Shown: piece by piece, positions 30,771 to 37,627 of the stretch
Layout of the letters: every line of letters begins with the position of its first letter
Numbering within the stretch: position 1 is the first letter of the stretch
Source of the DNA: Oscillospiraceae bacterium
GTDB lineage: Bacteria; Bacillota; Clostridia; Oscillospirales; Acutalibacteraceae
Length of the DNA stretch: 37,627 bases
NCBI GenBank assembly: GCA_015065925.1
Contig: SVPL01000021.1
Coordinates: forward strand, 1-37,627
Reading direction: 5' to 3'
Notes under the pieces: model-generated
Databases searched by the model: none
What the model was told of the DNA's origin: nothing
The model's input: only the letters and a program-made list of their open reading frames with translations
Position numbers and translations under genes: made by a program

Positions 30771-32141
30771 ATGCAACTTTGGAAGGGTAGATTTGAAAAG
30801 GAGCTTGACCCCAAAACTAACGATTTTAATTCCTCAATATCCTTTGATAGCCGTATGTTTAAGGAGGATATCGAAGGCAGTATAGCCCACGCAACAATGC
30901 TTGCGGCTCAAGGTATAATTTCGGCAGAGGATTTAGGGTTAATAGTTGAAGGTCTTCAGAATATTAAATCTGAAATTGAAAGCGGAGAGCTTTTAATTGA
31001 TCCTAACGCAGAGGATATTCACACCTTTGTGGAGGGTGAGCTTACTGCCCGTATTGGCGCGGCGGGGAAAAGACTTCACACCGCCCGTAGCCGTAATGAT
31101 CAGGTTGCAGTTGATATAAGACTTTATCTTAGAAAAGAATGTGAAGCTCTTTACGCTCAGCTTACTGAGCTGATTGACGTGCTTGTAAAACAGGCCGAGC
31201 AATATGCAGATGCAGTTATGCCGGGATACACCCATCTTCAAAGGGCGCAACCCATAACCTTTGGGCATCATCTTTTGGCGTATGCTGAAATGCTTCTGCG
31301 CGATAAAGAACGACTGAGTGACGCTAAAAACAGAATGAACTATTGTCCTCTTGGGGCTTGCGCTTTGGCGGGTACTACCTACAACACAAACCGTGAAATG
31401 ACCGCAAAGGATTTAGGCTTTTTCGGACCTATGCGAAATTCTCTTGACGGGGTTTCAGACAGAGATTTCTGTATTGAGCTTGCATCTGCACTTTCCATAA
31501 TAATGGTACATCTTTCCCGCTTTTCAGAGGAAATTGTACTTTGGGCTTCCTTTGAGTTTAAATTTATTGAGTTGGATGATGCTTTTTCAACAGGCTCGTC
31601 CATTATGCCACAAAAGAAAAATCCCGACATCACCGAGCTTATCAGGGGTAAATCAGGCAGAGTATTTGGTGATTTAACTACCTTGCTCACAATGATGAAG
31701 GGTTTGCCGCTTGCTTATAATAAGGATATGCAAGAGGATAAAGAGGCAATTTTTGACGCTTTTGATACAGTTAAAATGTGCCTTACCGCCTTTATTCCTA
31801 TGCTGGATACTATGACGGCTCTTCCTAAAAATATGCGTAAAGCGGCGGCGGGCGGATTTATTAATGCCACCGATTGCGCTGACTATTTGGTAGGTAAGGG
31901 ACTCCCCTTTAGAGATGCCTATAAAGCAACAGGTGAGCTTGTTGCGCTTTGCATTAAAATGGGTACAACCTTGGAGGAGCTTCCCCTTAGTGAATATAAA
32001 AAAGTATGTGATATTTTTGATGATGGAGTTTATGCGGCAATCGACCTTGACAAATGCGTAAACGACCGTACATCCTTAGGTGGTCCTGCCCCCGCAAATG
32101 TATTGGCGCAGGTAAAAAGAGTTAAGGAACTTAATAAATAA
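30771..32141 (+). CDS. argH: Argininosuccinate lyase
   Basis: ArgH splits argininosuccinate into arginine and fumarate. The 456-aa protein shows the fumarase/aspartase superfamily signature GSSIMPQKKNP (about 275-285, S276-S277) and HTARSRNDQV (about 106-115). Length is normal. The start is ATG 30771 after AAGGAGA; the longer open frame beginning at 30738 would run through the intercistronic hairpin. Second gene of the operon, 11 bp before argC. Confidence 0.97.
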   Translation: MQLWKGRFEKELDPKTNDFNSSISFDSRMFKEDIEGSIAHATMLAAQGIISAEDLGLIVEGLQNIKSEIESGELLIDPNAEDIHTFVEGELTARIGAAGKRLHTARSRNDQVAVDIRLYLRKECEALYAQLTELIDVLVKQAEQYADAVMPGYTHLQRAQPITFGHHLLAYAEMLLRDKERLSDAKNRMNYCPLGACALAGTTYNTNREMTAKDLGFFGPMRNSLDGVSDRDFCIELASALSIIMVHLSRFSEEIVLWASFEFKFIELDDAFSTGSSIMPQKKNPDITELIRGKSGRVFGDLTTLLTMMKGLPLAYNKDMQEDKEAIFDAFDTVKMCLTAFIPMLDTMTALPKNMRKAAAGGFINATDCADYLVGKGLPFRDAYKATGELVALCIKMGTTLEELPLSEYKKVCDIFDDGVYAAIDLDKCVNDRTSLGGPAPANVLAQVKRVKELNK

Positions 32142-32152
32142 CAGGTGATAAA

Positions 32153-33097
32153 ATGACAAAGGTGTTTATTGACGGTAGTCAGGGTACTACGGGACTTAAA
32201 ATTTTTGATAGGCTCTCAAAAAGAGAAGATATTGAGCTTATAACCTTAAGCGAGGAGCTTAGAAAGGATACTGCCGCCCGTAAAGATGCTTTAAATTCAG
32301 CAGATATTGCTTTTTTATGTTTGCCCGATGATGCGGCTAAAGAGGCAGTAAGCCTTATAGAAAATGATAATACAGTGGTTATTGATACATCAACCGCCCA
32401 TCGAACAAATGATGATTGGGCATACGGCTTCCCCGAACTTTCAAGCGAGCTTGAAAACAAACTTATTTCATCCAAAAGGATTGCCGTTCCCGGTTGCTAT
32501 GCAAGTGGATTTATCGCCCTTGTAAAACCCCTTGTGGAAAATGGCTTTATTGATAAAAATCAGGATATTTTTTGTCACGCAATATCGGGTTACAGCGGTG
32601 CGGGTAAAAAGGGCATTGCTCAGTATGAGGATGAAAACCGCGACAAAGCACTTGATGCTCCACGCGAGTATGCTCTTACTCAAGAACATAAGCATTTAAA
32701 GGAAATGAAAATCATAAGCGGTTTAGAAAACGAGCCTGTTTTTTCTCCTTATATTTGTGATTATTTCTGTGGAATGGTTATGACGGTGCCTATTTTGGCA
32801 AAGGATTTAAAAAACGGCAAAACCGCTGAAGATATTAAAAAACTTTATGCTGAAAAATATAATGGCAACATCGTAAAGTATAAAGAAGCAATTGATGAAA
32901 ACGGATTTATTTCAGGCAATGCAATGGCAGAAAATGACGGTATGGAAATAACCGTTGCAGGTAATGAGCAAAGAATTTTACTTATTGCCCGTTATGATAA
33001 TTTAGGTAAAGGCGCTTCGGGTGCGGCACTTGAATGTATGAATTTTAAAATGGGCGAAAATCCCGAATTTATGCTTAATGATCTGCGAGTATTTTAA
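32153..33097 (+). CDS. argC: N-acetyl-gamma-glutamyl-phosphate reductase (short type)
   Basis: ArgC reduces N-acetylglutamyl phosphate to the semialdehyde with NADPH. This 314-aa protein belongs to the shorter ArgC class. It has the nucleotide-binding start VFIDGSQGTTGLKI, the catalytic cysteine in VPGCYASG (C115), ISGYSGAGKKG, and the histidine-rich QEHKHLKEM typical of the family. The ribosome binding site AGGTGA sits in the 11-bp gap after argH. Confidence 0.95.
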   Translation: MTKVFIDGSQGTTGLKIFDRLSKREDIELITLSEELRKDTAARKDALNSADIAFLCLPDDAAKEAVSLIENDNTVVIDTSTAHRTNDDWAYGFPELSSELENKLISSKRIAVPGCYASGFIALVKPLVENGFIDKNQDIFCHAISGYSGAGKKGIAQYEDENRDKALDAPREYALTQEHKHLKEMKIISGLENEPVFSPYICDYFCGMVMTVPILAKDLKNGKTAEDIKKLYAEKYNGNIVKYKEAIDENGFISGNAMAENDGMEITVAGNEQRILLIARYDNLGKGASGAALECMNFKMGENPEFMLNDLRVF

Positions 33098-33175
33098 CAA
33101 AGGCTGAGCTAAAAATCCACCTTTACAAAACGGTATTTGGATTTGATCGCTCACCCTGATATATAGGTGAAAATT

Positions 33176-34393
33176 ATGGTAGAATTTATAAATGGCGGTG
33201 TAACCGCACCAAAAGGCTTTAAGGCAAGCGGTATTCATTGCGGAATAAGAAAAAATAAAGCCAAAAAGGACTTGGCTTTAATAGTTGCTGATTGTGAATG
33301 TGATGCGGCGGGAGTTTATACTCAAAACTTGGTTTATGGCGCCCCCATAACCGTTACAAGAAACAATATTGCAGATGGCAAGGCAAAGGCTGTTATTTGC
33401 AATAGTGGTATAGCCAACACCTGTAATGCCGATGGAATAGAAAAAGCAGAGCTTATGTGTTCTCTTGCTGCCGAGGCAACAGGCTTAAAGGCTACCGATT
33501 TTGTTGTGGCATCTACAGGCGTTATAGGTCAACCAATTAATATTGAGCCTATAAAAAACGGTTTGCCTCAGCTTGTGGCAGAGCTTTCTGAAAATGGTTC
33601 CAACAATGCCGCCGAAGCAATTATGACCACCGATACCGTTAAAAAAGAATTTGCAGTAGAGTTTACTTTAGGTGGCAAAGTCTGTAAAATCGGCGCAATT
33701 TCCAAGGGTAGCGGTATGATTCATCCCAATATGGCAACTATGCTTTGCTTTATTACTACAGATGTTAATATAGAGTCTAAAATGTTAAAATCTGCCCTTT
33801 TGGATGTTGTTTCAGATAGCTTTAATATGCTGTCGGTTGATGGTGACACCTCAACTAATGATACTGTTGTAGTTTTGGCATCAGGTATGGCAGAAAATAA
33901 GAGAATTGAAACCGAAAGTGATGACTATAAAGTCTTTGTTTCGGCACTTGCAACAATCTGTGAAAAGCTTGTTAAACTTATGGCTAAGGACGGCGAGGGC
34001 GCAACAAAGCTTGTTGAATGTCAGGTTAGCGGAGCAAAAACTAAGGAGATTGCAAAGGTATGCGCCAAATCGGTAATCTGCTCCTCCCTTGTTAAGGCGG
34101 CTATGTTCGGCGCAGATGCCAACTGGGGCAGAATTCTTTGTGCCTTAGGCTACGCAGGTGTAGAAATTGATGTAAATAAGGTAGATGTTTACTTTAAATC
34201 CGAAGGTGGCGAAATCCTTGTTTGTAAGGATGGCTCAGGGGTTGAGTTTTCTGAAGAATTGGCAAAGGAAATCCTCGTTAAGGATGAAGTTTATATAATT
34301 GTAAAGCTTAACGATGGTGAATTTTCCGCCAACGCTTACGGATGCGACCTTACCTATGATTATGTAAAAATCAACGGCGACTACCGAACTTAA
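33176..34393 (+). CDS. argJ: Bifunctional ornithine acetyltransferase / N-acetylglutamate synthase
   Basis: ArgJ moves the acetyl group from N-acetylornithine back to glutamate, making the pathway cyclic. The 405-aa precursor has the self-cleavage motif GSGMIHPNMATML. T188 becomes the N-terminal nucleophile of the beta chain (about 188-405). WGRILCALGYAG, near the end, is also typical. ATG 33176 follows AGGTGA; an upstream start 9 bp earlier overlaps that site. TCACC at 33151-33155 could pair with GGTGA at 33166-33170 and hide the ribosome binding site. The presence of ArgJ explains the lack of argA and argE here. Confidence 0.95.
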   Translation: MVEFINGGVTAPKGFKASGIHCGIRKNKAKKDLALIVADCECDAAGVYTQNLVYGAPITVTRNNIADGKAKAVICNSGIANTCNADGIEKAELMCSLAAEATGLKATDFVVASTGVIGQPINIEPIKNGLPQLVAELSENGSNNAAEAIMTTDTVKKEFAVEFTLGGKVCKIGAISKGSGMIHPNMATMLCFITTDVNIESKMLKSALLDVVSDSFNMLSVDGDTSTNDTVVVLASGMAENKRIETESDDYKVFVSALATICEKLVKLMAKDGEGATKLVECQVSGAKTKEIAKVCAKSVICSSLVKAAMFGADANWGRILCALGYAGVEIDVNKVDVYFKSEGGEILVCKDGSGVEFSEELAKEILVKDEVYIIVKLNDGEFSANAYGCDLTYDYVKINGDYRT

Positions 34394-34455
34394 ATTTAAG
34401 TTCTGATGCTATTAAAGTCTTCTTTTTTGCTGTAATTTGCGGTTTATGAGGCCGT

Positions 34456-34498
34456 CCCCGGACGGGGAAGGATGGACCGCTTGCGGGGAAAGGGGAGA
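34456..34498 (+). other. GC-rich island in the argJ-argB gap
   Basis: Within a 134-bp gap in AT-rich DNA lies a G/C-rich patch with the hairpin core CCCCGGACGGGG (34456-34467) followed by several GGGG runs. It has no T-run and no convincing small gene. It could be a dispersed palindromic repeat, an mRNA-processing element, or a G-rich RNA structure. Confidence 0.5.
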
Positions 34499-34527
34499 AA
34501 ATATAACAGAAATTTGGAGAAATTTTT

Positions 34528-35382
34528 ATGAATTTAACTAACGCAGAAAGAGCCGAGGTTTTAACCCAAGCCCTTCCTTATATAAAAAGATATAACGGTG
34601 AAATTGTTGTTGTTAAGTACGGCGGAAACGCTATGATAAACGAACAGCTTAAACAACAGGTTATGGAGGATATTGTTCTTTTGTGGCTTATTGGTGTTAA
34701 GGTTGTTTTGGTTCACGGCGGTGGTCCCGAAATCAACGATTTAATGGATAGACTTGGTAAAAAGCCTGAATTTGTAGATGGCCTTCGTGTTACCGATAAA
34801 GAAACCGTAGATATAGTTCAAATGGTACTTGCGGGTAAGGTTAACAAAACCCTTGTAAACCTTTTAGAGATGAAGGGCGGCAAGGCAATGGGTATATCGG
34901 GTATGGACGGTTGCCTTATTGAAGCCGAAATCAAGGATGAACGACTGGGCTATGTTGGTAAGGTTACTAATGTTAATATTGAGCCTATCACCGACCTTTT
35001 GGAAAAAGGCTACATTCCAGTTGTTTCCACAATCGGTTGCGATAAAGAGGGTAACGCCTATAACATTAACGGTGATACCGCTGCCGCATATATCGCAGGA
35101 GCCTTGGGCGCAGAGCGTCTTATTATGATGACCGATATTGACGGAATACTCCGCGACCGTCATGATCCCTCAACGCTTATTCCCGAGGTTACTATTTCAG
35201 ATATTAAAAATCTCTGTGATGAGGGTGTTATTTCGGGTGGTATGATTCCTAAGGTAGATTGCTGTGTTGAGGCAATTCACAAGGGTGTTAAAAATGTAAT
35301 TATTATGGATGGCCGCGTACCTCACTCCATTCTTATGGAGATATTAACCGATGAAGGCGCAGGTACAATGGTTAGTGAATAA
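34528..35382 (+). CDS. argB: Acetylglutamate kinase
   Basis: ArgB phosphorylates N-acetylglutamate and is the feedback-inhibited step in cyclic pathways. The 284-aa protein has the amino-acid kinase motifs VVKYGGNAM (about 28-36) and VLVHGGGPEIN (about 61-71). A kinked-helix-like N-terminal extension (NAERAEVLTQALPYIKRYNG) is the feature of arginine-sensitive enzymes. ATG 34528 follows GGAGA. It is 10 bp before argD. Confidence 0.96.
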   Translation: MNLTNAERAEVLTQALPYIKRYNGEIVVVKYGGNAMINEQLKQQVMEDIVLLWLIGVKVVLVHGGGPEINDLMDRLGKKPEFVDGLRVTDKETVDIVQMVLAGKVNKTLVNLLEMKGGKAMGISGMDGCLIEAEIKDERLGYVGKVTNVNIEPITDLLEKGYIPVVSTIGCDKEGNAYNINGDTAAAYIAGALGAERLIMMTDIDGILRDRHDPSTLIPEVTISDIKNLCDEGVISGGMIPKVDCCVEAIHKGVKNVIIMDGRVPHSILMEILTDEGAGTMVSE

Positions 35383-35392
35383 GGTGAAATGA

Positions 35393-36553
35393 ATGCAAAC
35401 TTTAACAAATAAAGATAAAAGCTATGTAGCTAATACATATAATCGTTTTCCCGTAGAAATCATCTCGGGTAACGGCAGTTATTTTTATGATACCAACGGT
35501 AAAAAATATATCGATATGGGTTCGGGTATAGGCGTTAATGCCTTCGGTACCGCTGATGAAGTCTGGAAAGAGGCTGTAATAACTCAGTTAGATAAACTTC
35601 AGCATACCTCTAATCTATATTATACCGAGCCATGTGCCGAGCTTGCCGAGCTTTTATGCAAAAAAACAGGTATGAAAAAGGTGTTTTTTGGTAATTCAGG
35701 TGCCGAGGCTAACGAGTGCGCCATAAAGGTAGCAAGAAAATGGGCGGCAGACAACAAAGGTGCCGACTGCTATAAAATAGTAACTCTTGTAAACAGTTTC
35801 CACGGCAGAACCATCACTACCCTTGCCGCAACAGGTCAAGAGCATTATCACGAGTTGTTTCAGCCTTTAACCGACGGATTTATTCACACACCCGCCAACG
35901 ATATAGAAGCTCTTAGAAAAATCGTCAGCGAAAACAATATCGCCGCAGTTATGATAGAGTGTGTACAGGGTGAGGGCGGTGTTATCCCCCTTGAAGCCGA
36001 TTTTGTAAAAGAAATTGAAAAGCTTTCAAAGGAACATAACTTCCTGATAATGGTAGACGAGGTCCAAACAGGTAACGGCAGAACGGGTAAAATGTACGCT
36101 TATATGCATTTTGGTATTAATCCCGATGTTGTATCTACCGCAAAGGGACTTGGTGGCGGACTTCCCATAGGCGCCGCACTTCTTTCCGAAAGGGTAGAAA
36201 GCGTTTTAGGCTTTGGTGACCACGGCTCCACCTATGGCGGTAATCCAATTTGCGCCGCCGCGGCAGTTAGCGTTGTAAAGCGTCTTAATGACGAATTTTT
36301 AGCCGAAGTTACCGCAAAAAGCGAGTTTGTCTTCAATTCCTTTAAAAATGCAGAGGGCGTAGAGGCTCTTAGCGGAATGGGTCTTATGGTTGGCATAAAA
36401 ACAGTAAAACCCGCCGCAGAGGTTGTAAAAGCCGCTATTGAAAAGGGTGTGCTTTGCCTCACCGCAAAGGATAAGGTTCGTTTACTTCCCCCCCTTAATA
36501 TTTCTATGGAGGATTTAAAATCCGCAGTAGACATTATAAAATCTTGCTTATAA
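35393..36553 (+). CDS. argD: Acetylornithine aminotransferase
   Basis: ArgD is a PLP-dependent class-III aminotransferase that turns N-acetylglutamate semialdehyde into N-acetylornithine. The 386-aa protein shows FFGNSGAEANECAIK (cofactor phosphate site, about 98-112), VDEVQTGNGRTG (about 220-231) and the PLP lysine in STAKGLGGGLPIGA (K251). AAGGTG lies 6 nt before ATG 35393. A 21-bp gap separates it from argF. Confidence 0.95.
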   Translation: MQTLTNKDKSYVANTYNRFPVEIISGNGSYFYDTNGKKYIDMGSGIGVNAFGTADEVWKEAVITQLDKLQHTSNLYYTEPCAELAELLCKKTGMKKVFFGNSGAEANECAIKVARKWAADNKGADCYKIVTLVNSFHGRTITTLAATGQEHYHELFQPLTDGFIHTPANDIEALRKIVSENNIAAVMIECVQGEGGVIPLEADFVKEIEKLSKEHNFLIMVDEVQTGNGRTGKMYAYMHFGINPDVVSTAKGLGGGLPIGAALLSERVESVLGFGDHGSTYGGNPICAAAAVSVVKRLNDEFLAEVTAKSEFVFNSFKNAEGVEALSGMGLMVGIKTVKPAAEVVKAAIEKGVLCLTAKDKVRLLPPLNISMEDLKSAVDIIKSCL

Positions 36554-36574
36554 TAAATTTCAGGAGATGCTTTT

Positions 36575-37558
36575 ATGAACTTAAAAGGAAAAAGCTTTTT
36601 AAAGCTGTTAGATTTCACCCCCGCCGAGATAGGGGAGCTTATAGATTTTGCCGCCGAGCTTAAGGCAAAGAAAAAAGCAGGTATTCCTCATAGACTTTGT
36701 GAGGGTAAAAACATTGCTTTGGTTTTTGAAAAAACAAGCACCCGTACCCGTTGTGCCTTTGAGGTCGCAGGGGCAGATTTAGGTATGCACCCCGTATACC
36801 TTGACCCTCAGGGCTCACAGATAGGCAAAAAGGAAAGCATTGCCGATACCGCCAGAGTACTTGGCAGAATGTTTGACGGTATTGAATATCGCGGCTTTGG
36901 TCAGGAAATTGTGGAAGAGCTTGCAAAGTACGCAGGCGTTCCCGTTTGGAACGGTCTTACTAACGAATTTCATCCCACCCAAATTCTTGCCGACTTCTTA
37001 ACAATTAAGGAGCATTTTGGCTCTTTGGATGGAATTAAGCTTGTTTATATGGGTGATGCCCGTTACAATATGGGTAATTCCCTTATGGTTGGAGCGGCAA
37101 AAATGGGTATGCACTTTGTTGCCTGTGCGCCTAAAAAATATTTCCCCTCTGAGGAGCTTGTTAACACCTGCAAGGAAATTGCTAAAGAAACAGGCGCCGT
37201 GTTGGAGTTTATTGAAAACCCTGCCGAAGCAGTAAAGGGCGCAAGCGTTATCTATACCGATGTATGGGTATCAATGGGTGAACCTGCCGAGGTATGGGAG
37301 GAACGCATAAAGGAGCTTTCTCCATATCAGGTTAATTCAGAGCTTATGAAAATTGCAGGAAGTCAGTGTCGCTTTATGCATTGCTTGCCCGCCTTCCACG
37401 ACCTTGAAACTACAACAGGTAAAGAAATTTATGAAAAATTTGGTATTACCTGTATGGAAGTTACTGACGAGGTTTTTGAAAGTGAGCAGTCAATTGTGTT
37501 TGATGAAGCCGAAAACCGTATGCACACCATAAAGGCTGTTATGGCAGCAACCTTGTAA
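36575..37558 (+). CDS. argF: Ornithine carbamoyltransferase
   Basis: ArgF condenses ornithine with carbamoyl phosphate to citrulline. The 327-aa protein has the carbamoyl-phosphate loop [12 protein letters not shown] (about 51-62), [10 protein letters not shown] (about 132-141), the ornithine-site DVWVSMGE (about 229-236) and the catalytic HCLPAFHD (about 269-276). These favour ornithine over aspartate carbamoyltransferase. AGGAG precedes ATG 36575. Last gene of the operon; carAB is not in the window. Confidence 0.96.
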   Translation: MNLKGKSFLKLLDFTPAEIGELIDFAAELKAKKKAGIPHRLCEGKNIALVFEKTSTRTRCAFEVAGADLGMHPVYLDPQGSQIGKKESIADTARVLGRMFDGIEYRGFGQEIVEELAKYAGVPVWNGLTNEFHPTQILADFLTIKEHFGSLDGIKLVYMGDARYNMGNSLMVGAAKMGMHFVACAPKKYFPSEELVNTCKEIAKETGAVLEFIENPAEAVKGASVIYTDVWVSMGEPAEVWEERIKELSPYQVNSELMKIAGSQCRFMHCLPAFHDLETTTGKEIYEKFGITCMEVTDEVFESEQSIVFDEAENRMHTIKAVMAATL

Positions 37559-37573
37559 TTTAATAATCAATAT

Positions 37574-37625
37574 AAATTCCGATGGTCTGTAAAAAAGCAG
37601 GCGGTCGGAATTTTTGCTTTTTTAC
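37574..37625 (+). terminator. Terminator of the arginine operon
   Basis: AAATTCCGA (37574-37582) pairs with TCGGAATTT (37605-37613). The stem extends inward (GGTCTG with CAGGC-type pairing, one mismatch and wobbles), and TTTTTGCTTTTTT follows. Confidence 0.88.
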
Positions 37626-37627
37626 TT

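Overview
The window is low-GC chromosomal DNA from a Gram-positive anaerobe, most likely a gut Clostridia member of Oscillospiraceae type. That placement is an inference. It rests on the AT-rich coding, strong AGGAGG-like ribosome binding sites, TTGACA/TATAAT promoters, TagGH/TagF-type wall-polymer genes, a Gram-positive CpsC-CpsD-CpsB phosphoregulation set, and a cyclic (ArgJ-type) arginine operon with ArgR-like boxes. No rRNA, tRNA, CRISPR array, transposase or integrase was seen.

Layout. (1) 170-9950, cell-surface polymer: an MBOAT O-acyltransferase with a DHHW/AlgX-like partner, then a TagGH-type ABC exporter and two tandem fusions of a family-2 glycosyltransferase with a TagF-like CDP-glycerol glycerophosphotransferase. 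Together these could build, O-acylate and export a glycosylated glycerol-phosphate polymer. (2) 10205-20934, intracellular glycan use: a small cupin protein, GH36 alpha-galactosidase, two divergent DUF6067/GH123-like glycosidase paralogues, a GH51-type arabinofuranosidase with a nucleoside-hydrolase-like partner, and an AraC regulator. No enzyme here has a signal peptide and no transporter is present. Three enzyme promoters share a GACATTT box at exactly the same distance from -35. (3) 21003-25862: an unknown membrane-anchored protein on the minus strand, then a CpsC-CpsD-CpsB set plus a CapD/WbpM-type nucleotide-sugar dehydratase. (4) 26021-29244: an autonomous three-gene cassette with its own strong promoter. 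It encodes an AAA-like protein with a degenerate P-loop, a VirD4/TraG-like ATPase that has lost its membrane anchor, and a helical protein of unknown function. No other conjugation gene is present, and this is the best candidate for an undescribed system. (5) 29467-37558: argG-argH-argC-argJ-argB-argD-argF. It covers all the dedicated steps from glutamate to arginine except carbamoyl-phosphate synthesis.

Most transcription units have a readable promoter and a hairpin terminator. Start codons were chosen from Shine-Dalgarno spacing, so several are shorter than the longest open frame. Family calls come from reading motifs, not from database searches.
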